Positions 10,761-21,906 of a stretch of DNA of 64,000 nucleotides are shown here, in pieces (within the stretch, counting starts at the first letter, position 1; the number at the start of each line of letters is the position of its first letter). A program made the position numbers and the translations under genes. The notes under the pieces were generated by a model. The model saw only the letters and a program-made list of their open reading frames with translations, was not told the DNA's origin and ran no database searches. This stretch comes from Clusia tigrina (taxonomy: Eukaryota; Arthropoda; Insecta; Diptera; Clusiidae), in assembly GCA_920105625.2 (NCBI GenBank), contig OV050031.1, positions 214,761,194 to 214,825,193 on the forward strand. The letters run 5' to 3'.

Positions 10761-12171
10761 CTCACATCCTCATGGCTTGAGGAGACTCAAAAACATTGTT
10801 CAACCGTGCGCAGAGCGGCTTAAGATTGCTTCTTTAGGGATACTCGATCTGAGCTTTAGCCAAATATTTGACGCAATTCACTGACAGACTCGTATCCTTA
10901 TTTATCCTTCTGTTGAAATTTTATTTCAATAAACAAAGCACCAATTACTAAAATACCAACTTATCTGTTTATAACTGCTTGCCTCAAATGCAGAGATTCC
11001 TAGTGCCCTGCCACAAACTCCTCTACTGCTCTGCGGACCACTTCAGTCACGTGATATAGTCTCAGTTATGTACGCCACTTATTTGGGCCAATTAGATCGG
11101 TTGGGCAGGCCGCGGAGTATTCAATTTCCAGTTGATTGTATCTTCCAGCGCAGTTCTTGAAATTCAATTTAATTAATGTGCACACTCTACGAAAGAAAAC
11201 ATAGAATTCGACTGGGTTTTCATTTCTGCACCATGTAGCAAGTTGCTTGGTGTGAATGTGGCTGCAATTTGTTAACTCGAAATCAGCATCGATATTGAGC
11301 CAGATTGGGAACATTGCGCACATTCATTGGGAGTTGCATTTCTTTTCGGGCGTGTGGCCGAACGGAGGTGTATACACTTAATTTGGGGCATGCAACTAAG
11401 CGTATTGTAGGCAATTCGAGTGTTGCAGCGGAAACTATGGGCAGGCGAATGTTGCCCATGCTGATGCTTATTTTCACGCCTTGGCGCATCATTTGCTCAA
11501 TTGTTGGATTGCTGGTCACTTCCTTATGTACGGAAGTTTCTTCTTCTCTGACAATACATAAGTGGACTTGCTAGGAAGGACCTTGCTGTCCCTTTCTACT
11601 ATTCTTAGTACATACTTCTGAGTAACTTGCTTACGGCTTCCAAAATAGTAAGTTGCATTTTCAATGAATTTATAAATCTTGGAAAATTTTTCAATTTTCA
11701 CTCCCACTGTAATTAAATTCAGTAATAAATTATTCCCCAGCACTTCGCAGTTTATGTTGCTCCACTCTGCCAACTGACTTGATAAAAATTTACCACTTCC
11801 TCGGCACGGGACAAGCTTGGCGCTGATTGAGTGCATGCGTTTTGTTTTTGCTGTTGGTGTTACCACCAAGACGCCTATTTACTGCACTGCTCCTCACTGA
11901 ACACACACGCAAATTTAGTGCTGCATCTTCTTTAACTCAGGCGGGAGACGGTTCCATGCGAGGTGTGAACGGTGCCCCTCCTCACTTAATCACTGCCCAC
12001 AATTTTCTCGCATGGGCGTGTGTCGTATGTCAATCAAGTTGGCGGCATTTATTTATGTCTTCTTAGCTGAGCATTTGTTTTAGCCTAACGGAAGGACTTA
12101 CGCGCAACTAGAAGAGTGCATGGAGTTGTGGCCGCTTGTGATCTACACTGCTGGGACAATGCGAATTGGTG
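10761..12171. other. Noncoding, no gene recognised
   Basis: Mixed-composition sequence with several ORFs of 78-117 codons on both strands (for example 11516-11869 minus). These overlap each other and show no recognisable domain, so I treat them as chance. No transposon end was recognised. Confidence 0.45.
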
Positions 12172-12600
12172 ATGTGGACACGAACTATTAATTATATATA
12201 CAGAGCCCTCTTCTCTTGTGTTTCTACAAATATCTGCAGGGGTGTATTGTCCAGTATGACGTTCAGGGCTCCTGTAGGACTGGTTCTCATAGCCCCAGTT
12301 ATACAGGCGCCAGCAAGCCTTTGCACCTTAGCTAGTGCTTGCGCAAAGTTTAGTAGTCTTGCATTCTTAGCCCACAGAACCGCTCCATAAGTGGTCATTG
12401 GGCGTACTATCATCATGTATATCCATCGCTGGATCTTGGGATTGCATCCCCAATTTTTCCCCGCGATTGAATTGAATATCATGAGAGATCTTTCCACTTT
12501 ACTGATTGTCTCATTGATGTGAGACCTCCATGATAGTTGTCCATCTAGTATGATAACTAGAAATTTTATTTCTGATTGGATCTCCACTCAATTTAGTTTA
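12172..12600 (-). pseudogene. LINE reverse transcriptase, thumb-region fragment
   Basis: A minus-strand frame of about 130 codons matches the end of the reverse transcriptase of I/R1-group LINEs. Visible in order are the IKFLVIILDGQLSWRSHI block (usually YLGVILDxxLSWxxHI), GKNWGCNPK, VRPMTTYGAVLW, and LAKVQRLAGACITGAMRTSP followed by GALNVILDNTPLQIFV. Stops flank it on both sides and the catalytic YxDD box lies outside the surviving part. It is an isolated dead fragment. Confidence 0.9.
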
Positions 12601-13129
12601 AGGGGTTTTTGAGTTTATATTTCCTCGTGAAAGGGACAAACGTAGTTTAAATGATTAAAACAGACCAGAAACTTTGTTTCAAGAAGGTTTGATATCAATA
12701 TTCAATGGGAAAATAGTGGCATTGTCTAGAATTTCCTTGATAAAAACCCATCAGGACCAGTACCCAAACAGCAGGGCATGGCCTACCTCGGCTTTGTTGG
12801 GAAATGGAATTATTATCATTATTATTATCGGATGAAGAGCACTTCGACCAATTGGATCTTTTGTGCCTATCCATCGTTTAACCCTCCATTTTAACGTTCT
12901 TTATGAATTTTTACACTTAATGGGGTTCCATGTTCCTAATAAATAGTTTTGGGTGCCATTGTAGCAGCTCCCATTGAAAGTGAAAACCTTCTCCTATTGA
13001 AAGAAAAAACCTTTTCATGCAAGGCATGCACATAGAATGTACGTAGACGTTTCCGGTTCCTAGTTGTATAATCTGCAAATATCAGTAAAGAAAATCCCGA
13101 AATATATTAGATGATATCTGGGTGTGTAG
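12601..13129. other. Noncoding spacer between LINE fragments
   Basis: No coding or repeat structure recognised beyond a short ATT/TTA run near 12810. It may include unrecognisably decayed LINE sequence. Confidence 0.4.
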
Positions 13130-13590
13130 TGTCCCGTCACATACCCGCTGAGGTCTTCGCTGGTTGAGGTTTTTTCATATGCTCTTCTGTATGGAGTTAG
13201 ACAGTTTTTGGCCTGACGTTGTTCTAAATTATTAGTTCATTTTCCGGTGATTTTCCGATCTACCTATTTCCGCAAAAATTCTTGGATGTGCCCTTTTGAT
13301 TGTCCACAAAATGGTTCATCAATGTCTTAATGCTGTCTGTTTCGCTAGTTAATTAGCGTGTTCATTGCCTGAGTGTCATTCATGCACTGGGATCCAATGC
13401 AATTCTAATTTATTGTGAAGCCCCAGTTCATTTAGAAGATTACAGCAATCCTGGACTAGTCTTGATGTGACCACAAAAGCCGGCAATGCCTTTAAATCCG
13501 CCTGACATTCGGATAGTCTCCCCATTAGCGAGAGATCGCCTTGTAGAATAACATTTAGAATGATATGTTATAACACGGAAGCAGACAACA
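13130..13590 (-). pseudogene. LINE RNase H domain fragment
   Basis: The minus strand encodes the middle and end of a LINE-encoded RNase H: QADLKALPAFVVTSRLVQDC, then NLLNELGLHNKLELHW, IPVHE (normally VPGHE with the catalytic His), and SGNEHAN..LAKQTALRH. In-frame stops replace residues after IPVHE and after EHAN. It sits at higher coordinates than the minus-strand reverse transcriptase fragment at 12.2 kb. That order is wrong for one element on this strand, so the two fragments come from different insertions. Confidence 0.85.
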
Positions 13591-13833
13591 TGACTACTGA
13601 CTCTTAAGTTATTCAAATAGTATTAGGAAGAACGAGATAACTACAGCAACGCACATCGAATGTTCGGGGCATAATTTGAATACCTTCTTCGTGTTTTTTC
13701 ATGGCATCGTTACTTCGTCTAAACTATATTTAAATAAGTTACGTCTAAACTATATTTAAATAAGTTCTATGTTCTAAGTTATATGTCTAATCGTCATATA
13801 CGATGTCTTCCACATCTCAGCACTTGTTCTGTT
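13591..13833. other. Noncoding spacer
   Basis: AT-rich; a short direct duplication (TACGTCTAAACTATATTTAA region, about 13715-13765) is the only structure seen. Confidence 0.4.
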
Positions 13834-13975
13834 GTTCCAATATTGATTTCATTATCTAACACTTTGGTTCGGAATATTGTTCCAATATTGATTCCTCTAT
13901 CTAACACTTTGGTTCGGAATGTTGTTCCAATATTGATTTCATTATTTAACACTTTCTTTCGGAATTGGTTGTATA
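13834..13975. repeat. Tandem repeat, 45-bp unit, 3 copies
   Basis: Three copies of a 45-bp unit containing GTTCCAATATTGATT, a CTAACACTTT block and GGTTCGGAAT. Because 45 is a multiple of three, an open frame runs through it, but there is no sign of a protein family. Confidence 0.9.
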
Positions 13976-15990
13976 TTCGAATAAAACAAACAACAAGGCA
14001 ATTTTTTAATTTCATCCACTCATTCCACGATCTCTTTCTATCTATTTATTCCATCTATTTTGTTTCTTTTATATATTTTTGTGTATTATGTTATCTTTAT
14101 TTTAGTCTACTTTGTTTTCTTCCCAAGCTTTTCTCGATATATCGATATATCAAACACTTTAAATATCATAGATGATTGTGTTATATCCTCTTTCATTCTT
14201 GAGGTTTATATTCTATTTTTTTCTTTGTTACACATTCTTTTTGAGCCTACTCCCTTGGGCAACCTTGGCGCCCACTTCCTGTATAACCATCCTGTTCTGT
14301 TCCAAACCTCTGAAGCATATTCATAAACGTCTCTTCGGAGTATTTACGATGTTACCTTCTGCATTTGCAGTTGATGGCTCATAATCAGATCGAATTACCG
14401 AATCACGTCTTGCTGACTCTCAGAAATCCTGATGCAGCTCATTAGCCACATAAGACTGTGTGGATTCATTGAATTAGATACCAATTTACGCGCTTCAAAT
14501 GGATTTGACGCACACGCATCCAGTGCGAAGCAGCCTGATGCACCTCAGCGATATGGCAATTTCAGCATTCATAAAGCTTAATGCTGATGCGCAACAATTT
14601 CCTGAAATAAAACACGAGGAGTCAATGAATTTCTGTACACTGAGATAAAAGAAGGATCAAAATCAAGTGTTTGGGAAGCTTAAATAATTCAAATTGGAAT
14701 TTTATGTGCGGCACTTGCACATTTCCCAGGGATTATTCATGGTTGGCATAACGAACTTGCTTCCAATCATCACTGCCCTGAGTAAAAGAGTTCCATTCTA
14801 AGGGAGTACTCGGTTTTTAATTGCTAGCATCACTGATCGCATTATAATTTCCTTTCGAGATTATCACATTTCCTGCTATGAATTTCGTGTATTCCGAAAT
14901 TATCGCCCAGTGTATCAAGATCCCAGCTGCATTGTTTGCAACTTTATTAGAAATGCGTGCTGACTACTTTAAGATAATTGTAGCACAAAGTTGCGTCGGG
15001 CTCAAATGGCTTCCTTATGGATTAGTTGTGATGAATTGAGAGCGGTGAATGGAAATTGGTCGGAAGGGTAAGGTAAGTATGTGTTTAAATGCTGAGAACA
15101 TGTATTCCAAAGTTGCAGTGAAACACTTCCTCTCAATCCCTCAACCCACGTCAGAGACACAGTCAGCTGCTGCGCGATAAGCACTCGCATTATGCACATA
15201 ATGACCATAAAGCAATCACCACAACAACGCTATCTCAGTGGCATCGCCAAATATTAAACTGAATACGAGTGCATAATTAATGGGCCGGAGGCGCCTTAAA
15301 CAAACACTTCCTCATGTCACTCGCCTGGGCTTAGTACGAAACAAGTGCGCACCTAATAGCTTCATTATAAAAATGAAATGCAGCATGTGAGCCCTTCATT
15401 AAAACTGTACTTGCAGTTACAGCGCCATAATTTCTAAAATTGCCAGTGCTCATATCAAAATAGTCGTGGCAAAAGGCAACAAGCAGCGGAACATGGAGGA
15501 AAAATCCTGCTTAATTGACAACTGTTCCTACGCGCTGCGCTTCTGCGGTGCTGCATTTGCACAGCCATTTAGAGCAGATTTTCACTTAGCGATAGACGCA
15601 CACTTTTGGTGTGAATTAAACTCAGCAACGGGGCCGTGTGCCGTGGCAACGTAGGCGATGTGCAAGGCGCAAGTAACAGAGACCGCCAAACGACTCCCGC
15701 TTTGACCAAACAATCACGGAACAGTGCTCTGTCTGTAGACTTAATATGTATTTTGTCCAAAACTGCGGCAAAAATTCCAAATGAATGAGCTTTATTTCAA
15801 TGTGGGAATACTGCAAAACTTTCTTCAGTCCTTCCTCGATATTTGTTTCGAGGTTTCCTAATGTTGTTTCGTTGTATTTTCCACGCTTCAATGCTGCTCC
15901 GATGATACTGGATATTTGTTTCGATGTTTTTGCAATGTTTATTTATCTTTTCTTTGACATGCCGAGTTTGTTTGAGATTCTTTCCATTTT
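13976..15990. other. Noncoding, no gene recognised
   Basis: A T-rich stretch (13980-14330) gives overlapping hydrophobic-looking ORFs that I take to be composition artefacts. The remainder has short ORFs only. No RNA gene or transposon end was found. Confidence 0.45.
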
Positions 15991-16440
15991 GCATTCATAT
16001 TTATTCGACATTTATTCAATGGTTCTTCAACATATCTTCAATGCTTCTTCGACAAGTTACAGAAATTTATACCAAGTTTATTTGGGACTACTTCAGTCAT
16101 GTATTCATATTTTTTCGCCAGTTGTTCAATGTTTCTTCAACAGATCTTCAATGTTACTTCGACCTTTCTTTGACATCCCATAGAAATTTATTGCAAGCTT
16201 GTTCGGAACTTCTTCAATTATTCATTGATATTTCACCAGTTGTTCAATGTTTCTTCAACACATCTTCAATGCTTCTTCGACGTTTCTTTGACATTTCATA
16301 GACTTTTATATCAAGTATGTTCGGGACTACTTCAATTATTCATCGATATTTCTTTGCCAGTTGTTCAATGTTTTCTTCAACACATCTTCAATGCTTCTTC
16401 GACGTTTCTATGACATTTTAAAGAAGCTCCTTCAACATTC
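15990..16440. repeat. Tandem array, ~117-bp unit, 4 copies
   Basis: Copies are marked by TTCTTCAACA-ATCTTCAATG followed by CTTCTTCGAC at about 16022, 16132, 16250 and 16372 (spacings 110-122 bp). Between these come a TTTGACAT..TAGA block, a GGGACTACTTCAATTATTCA block and a CCAGTTGTTCAATG block. Several overlapping frames are open because of the repeat. No protein family was recognised, so I call it a minisatellite rather than a gene. Confidence 0.85.
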
Positions 16441-19118
16441 GGTTGAAGATTCTATCACTTTGTTTCGGCGCTTCAATCGAGGTTCTTTTAATATCTCTTT
16501 TCTTTAAATCAAACCTTCTTTGCCAAGTTTACTTTCGAAAATGATATCATACACGTTGACAATTTAGTTGCCAAATTTACGTTATGCATTATTATTGCCA
16601 TTAGACAGAGTACTGTGCGCCGCCGGCATAGCCAGTGCCACAGTCACAGGGAAGGCAAAGTTCCATGAACTCACGCGTTGCAATTGCGCCAAGCTGCACT
16701 GCACTGCATGCACATAATTGCGCGTAATTGTTGTAGCGGTCGTCGGATCGGATATTGCTGGACGCACATGTTGGTGCTGCATTCAGTTGCACTCCGCTGC
16801 ATGCCGCCTCCTCGCACGCTCGCCTTAGCTTCGAATTAATTTCGCCACACCATCCACTCCAGCCACGACTCCGACTGCGTCGACGACTTTGACTCCGACT
16901 TGGACTTGGACTTGAAGATGCGGTTGGAGTTGGCGTTGGGGTGTACCGGCTCGTATGTGCAGCTCGTGCAGCTGGCAGCGTGCGCGTTTTTAATTTGCGC
17001 ATGAGCAATGCGCATATTTCGTTCCCTTCCATGCGATTCTGGCCATTGCCATTGCCACTGCTACTGCCACTGCCAGTGCCACCACCACTGCCAATGCCCT
17101 TGCTTTAGATTTAGTGTTTTATTTGTGGCATTGTTGCACTGTGATACAAATCGCGGCTGCGCTGATATCATTTGTGGAAAATCAGTTTGTTTTTTGTGCG
17201 GTCGTTGTAACTGTTTTACAGTTTTACGCTGGCATCTAAATAATTATGCTTTGCACATCCTTATTGCGTAATGTGCTGAGCTGCATTCCATTCCAATCCG
17301 TGGCATGCCATGCCATGCCATTGAATTTCCATGCCGCTGGTTTCCATTACGCAATCTGCAATTGCCATCGTTAGGTGCTCAAGCGCCTGCAGTTAAATCG
17401 CAATTTTATGATTATGTGTGTGAGATCCTCTGCAAGATGAGCGCCAGTCGCTGTGGGAGGGTGAAAGGGCAGCCCATTCGGTGTGTTAAAGATCGCTCCA
17501 CATTCGCATGGGTGTGCGCGAACGTGTTGCCTGACAGAGGCTCTGAACTGAGCTTCAAAGTACGCGTATCATTGTTACAATTTTTGCTCGTTTCGTTAGG
17601 AAATGTCCTTCACACGCCGATAGAGCCAATTACACAATATTCTAGCAGCTGTTCTAGTGATGCTGGCGGCTGTATTGGGACAAAAGGAAATTGACTCGAA
17701 AATTGTAAAGCATTACTAATCTATTCCCAAATGAGGAGACGCATATTAGGGTCAGATGTATTGGACAACGTACATTCCTTATCGCTGGACAGACATCTGA
17801 GATTCATAAAGGAGTCATGTATATAAGTAAGTAAACTAAGGTTGGAGATGGAATTAAACCCGGCTTCCCCTCTCCCTATTTGCTGCCTTATTTGATAGAC
17901 ACTTGTAGGAGTAAAATTCAGTTCATTTCAAAACACATTCTAAAAGAAGCGCCTCTAAATTTACCCCACATTTGTTTACAGGATAATTGGATAATGGATA
18001 ACTGCACTCTTAGCTGGCATATTTTCAAGTCCAAATATTCTTTAACCAACAGATATATGAAGACTATTTGCATACTTGCCTATTTTCCTTGTACACGTAT
18101 CTCTTTCAGCAAATCCACTCCCCTTTAAACTGCTGAGCTGCTCCTACATAACTCCACTTCGTACAGCATTTTAATTTACCAATACCACTCAGCATGTTGA
18201 TTCATTCGCGGGTGCCCTGCTCTGTAACAAAATTAGCACTTGTGGTGCAGAGAAATATTGACGTCATCAATGGACATTTGCCACTGCCAACTGACATGGA
18301 AGGGGCGTTGCAGTGTTACCCTGCTACATCCTTCAGTTTGCTCTTGCCACTCACACTGAAACTGGAACACAAACAAAGAATTCCCTCCCCATTTGCTCGT
18401 AGTAATCCTGCATGAGTGCTTTAAATGGCATATTGCATACGGCGTGGCTGTGGTTTAATTGCCACGACTTGCATGCAAATAGCCACCTGTGTACTTGCCA
18501 CAAAGGCTGCTCTGAGGGTGTGGCTGTTTTGGCTGCTGCCCAATTGTGGTACGAGTGAACTTTTCAGTGGTGTTCAGAGAACGAGGCATGGCAGAAGTAA
18601 TTGAAACAATTGAATGATGTTACACAAAATGCTGATAGTGTTAGAAAGGACAAACGGGCAGAGAGAACTTGGAGACCTCCCGCTTCTGTGGTTCTCCGCC
18701 CTACCCCACTTCTATTCTGAGGACCATAAAGGGATTTTATGAGGATATTCTCAAAATTAGTTTAAATGGTGGCTGTAATATGGAGAAAATTCTTTTGGAT
18801 AAGAGAGAGTGAGCGTCAAGTATGAGTTTTATGTATATACGAATAGTTTTGAGGATTTTTAATGCTTGCAGGATTTTAGCCAAGTCGTTTAGAGCACTTG
18901 CATTCTGTTTTATATATGATTTTCTACCTTTTATAATGAGACTTTTAGGGAATCTTAAGGCAAACTTGGTTAGAAAACAGAGCCAGAAGGACATATGTGA
19001 TAACTTAGAGATTGGCCCCCATCCCAATCTATTGTTGAGATTTAAAACTTAAAAAGATTCCAGCTTCATTATAATTGATGATATAATCATAGCATAGCCT
19101 TTCTCCAACTGCTGCCTC
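16441..19118. other. Noncoding; GC-richer island with simple repeats, LINE-tail-like piece
   Basis: The island at about 16590-17700 has higher GC content than its surroundings, many TGCAT/GCAAT words, an ACTCCGACT-rich run (about 16865-16925) and a TGCCAT/TGCCAC run (17040-17100). Its ORFs (for example 16601-17032 minus, Ser/Arg-rich) are by-products of those simple repeats. At 18660-18715 the sequence GTGGTTCTCCG..CCC..CCCACTTCTA recurs at 39555-39595, so it is probably the same LINE 3' end. The rest shows nothing. Confidence 0.5.
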
Positions 19119-19640
19119 TTATGGCCCCCAATCGCGAATCTGTGCACAGGCAGCCCAATCACTAATAGTGTCCCTAATGGCAGCAAAAGGTGTGGGGAGA
19201 ACAGGTTCCGAGCCAGTAAAATTGGTATCAGATCCTTTATTCGCAACTTTACCCACGACTTCATTCGCCATAACGGTCCTATATCCTAGAACCCATGCTA
19301 GCAGCATTCTATTATTCCCCCATACGGCCATGTCTCCTGGAACCCATGTTAGCAGCACACTATTAATCCCCCATAAGGCCATGTGCCCTGGAACCCACGT
19401 TAGCAGCACACTATTATTCCCCCTTACGGCCATGTATCCTGGAACCCATGTTAGCAGCACACTCTTGTGCTTTCCAAGATAATTTAATGTGGATTGGCAC
19501 AACAGCACCAACTGGGAAGTGACAAAGGGACTGAGCAAGGTATTTACCGTAGCTAAACTGTCGCTGCAAACACAGATACTTCTGCCACGCCATCTGCTTT
19601 CCACCACATAGTCCGTCACCCTTAGGACACTTTAAGTCTC
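19119..19640 (-). pseudogene. LINE RNase H domain with internal 51-bp amplification
   Basis: The minus strand encodes a LINE RNase H domain: GRSICVCSDSLATVNTLLSP with the SDS(L) acidic motif, VTSQLVLLCQSTLNYLGKH, then SVLLTWVPGYMAVRGN. The normal continuation (VANKGSDTNFTGSEPVLP) and the tail (ISDWAACAQIRDWG) follow. Between them the SVLLTWVPGHMAVWGNN segment is present four times in frame instead of once. The frame stays open for 166 codons despite this. Related tail sequence recurs at 43.85 kb on the opposite strand. Confidence 0.9.
19265..19468. repeat. Tandem repeat, 51-bp unit, 4 copies, inside RNase H relic
   Basis: Copies start at about 19265, 19316, 19367 and 19418, each with CGGCCATG..CCTGGAACCCA and TTAGCAGCACAC. 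The three right-hand copies are very similar and the left-most is diverged. The unit equals 17 codons of the RNase H segment containing the VPGH motif. Confidence 0.93.
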
Positions 19641-21679
19641 TTAACAACTTAGTTAAATATATGAAGACATGGTTAAAATGCCACGCCCTTCTATACATCG
19701 ATATGTAAACTATGATCTCCAATGTGTTTTAAATAATATCAAAAGAAATTTCCTTCGTGGTTTCACTTACACTCCAACTTCATGTCTATACAATATGTTT
19801 AGGGTATCCCCACAGTCGGTATCAGCCGTCTGCAACCTTCCCAACTAGTTTTAGTATCGCATTACGTGATTAAAATTTCATAACAGTTTTGAAGCTTAAT
19901 TGTCAGCAATCAGAGCTGAACAAATACGCAACAACTCAATACTGGCGCAAGTACGAGAATACATAAAGGAATCTGGCAGGGAAACTGACGCTGAAGCTGA
20001 CGCTGAGCTGCTCCTGTCTCCACTGCCATGCACTGGAAGTTGTCTTCCGGTATTAAGCAATTCTCGTACGCATCGTAAATATAATTTATCTGTAATAAAA
20101 ATTACTTCTTTGATTGTTATCGCTGGTAAAAATTGTTGCATCAACATAATACGCAACAGCATCAATTTCCTACCAACCATCGTACACATGTAGGTAGGCT
20201 TGGTGGCTGGTACTCGTGCGTCCATGTTCTCGGTCGCACACGTGTTTAGGCGAAAACAGAAGCCATCGAAGCGGCAGGAACAGCAGCAGCCGTGGAACAA
20301 CGCATCAGGTTGGCCGGCATGGCAATTGGCGCTACTAACAAACGTCCCGCATACTGGGAATTTACGGCAGTAGCCGCAGCACGACAAGCGAAACGAGTGG
20401 TTTAGCATTTTCACCTGCATGGGCGCTCCTCGGCGGTGCTTAACGGCCTCTGATCGATATATAGGAGCGCATACTCGTATGTCTGTCTCTCGGTATGTCC
20501 GTCTGGTGCTGATTAGCTGCAGTTAAACGCGCCGTAGCCACCACCAACACCACCACACCACCACCACCACCGCTGAGCGCTGACTGCGAGCGCAAATATT
20601 CAATTTATTCCAAAAATACATGTTGCAACCGTAGCCGACGCCATTGGAGCCACCACCAGACGCCCGTAAATACATATGTAAGAGCACGCTCGTGTAACGA
20701 AAAAAAGAATTTGCGCATGCCCAGTGCGCACACCGAAACTTCCGCCTTGCGCCTCGCTATGCGTTCTTTAAAGCGAACATATGCGTTGGCAGCGCCAATA
20801 AAATGAATGAAATATTTTTTGATACAATTAAAAATTAATTACGCTGTAAATAAAATTCTTTTCGAGAGGCATGAAGGGCGTGGTATACGGGCCAGGCAGA
20901 GGGACTCCAGCTGGGGCTGGGCTAGCGGCGCTAAGAATTAATTAAGTTCAGTAATAGTTATAATACCGGTAGCTGGAAAGATATTTTTAGCAATCACGTG
21001 AGAAAAGTGAATGAAGCGAGATGTTAGTGGGCACTTTATTCTAATTAAGGAAGGAATCAGGACAGGTTTGCCATTTATGGAGTCAGTGTCCTTGTATGTA
21101 GCGGTAAACCGAGACGTTAGCCAAATGAAACTGGCAAAGACCAATTGATGTCCAAGTAATGATTCATTTTGGTTATGGACACTTTCTCAGAGTTTTCGGC
21201 TTACAATTGGATATTACACAAGTCCATGGACTTATTGGTGACTTCTGTAGCAGCTTCTGAAGCGGAGAGAAAAATTCTTCACTTGTCTGTACTCAATTCG
21301 AAAGGAAGAGATTTTTGGTTTCTACTTCAAGGAGAACCTTATAGCTCCATAGTACGTACAAAATGCTCCTATCGCTGAGAATTGTGGCAGAAGCTCGCAT
21401 ACTGTGGCACTCTCACCGACATGAAATCTGTTAGTCTCAAGGGAATCACTGCCAAAAATTTATGCTCATATGCTTCTATGATCTTCGCTAGAGTTGTGAA
21501 GCACTCTTATTTCACAACGTCACTTTTACTGACAAGAAGTAGAGAGGTGGCGGCTCTATTCTCACATATGCTCCGTAACGAACTTTTTCGGAGCCGAGTT
21601 AAAGCTCAGCTATTACAGGGTTCGTCAACAGACTAAAAACTTCCTGGTTCACAGTAGCCCTCTGGTTTAGTCCAACTTG
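19641..21679. other. Noncoding; GC-richer island 19.9-20.8 kb
   Basis: The island contains CCACCAC runs (20540-20575), GAAGCTGACGCTGA repeats (19985-20008) and a GATATATAGGAGCG TATA-like sequence at about 20455. A 174-codon minus-strand ORF (19896-20420) covers part of it but has no recognisable domain, and its Ser/Ala run comes from a simple repeat. I regard the island as possible regulatory or untranslated sequence, without proof. Confidence 0.45.
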
Positions 21680-21906
21680 CTTAGATTCCTTAGACGTTTG
21701 TTACTCCGCCTTGGACGCTTGTTACTCCACTTTGGACGTTTGTTACTCCGCTTTGGACGTTTGTCACTCCACTTTGTTTGTTACTCTGCTTTGGACGTTT
21801 GTAACTCTGTTTTCTGTGTTACTCTACTTTGGACGCTTGTAACTCTGCTTTGTTTGTTACTCTGGTTTGGACGTTTGTTTCTCTGCTTTGTTTCTTGCTC
21901 TGCTTT
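21680..21906. repeat. Minisatellite, 21-bp unit with variants
   Basis: The core unit is TGGACGTTTGTTACTC followed by CGCTT or CACTT. It is clean at 21695-21780 and mixed with shortened TTTGTTACTCTGCT variants to about 21906. Confidence 0.9.

Noticed and set aside
12172..13590. One contiguous LINE joining the reverse transcriptase and RNase H fragments
   Set aside because: On the minus strand the RNase H piece lies upstream of the reverse transcriptase piece, the reverse of the order in a LINE, so these are separate insertions.
15785..16413. Phe/Ser-rich ORFs through the 117-bp array
   Set aside because: Several frames are open at once because of the repeat. No signal of coding constraint can be seen.
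16601..17032. Ser/Arg-rich 143-codon minus-strand ORF resembling an SR protein
   Set aside because: The SR-like run is produced by an ACTCCGACT-type simple repeat. There is no RRM domain and no conserved start or splice structure.
19896..20420. 174-codon Cys-rich minus-strand ORF
   Set aside because: No recognisable domain; it overlaps simple repeats and lies in a GC-rich island where chance ORFs are long.
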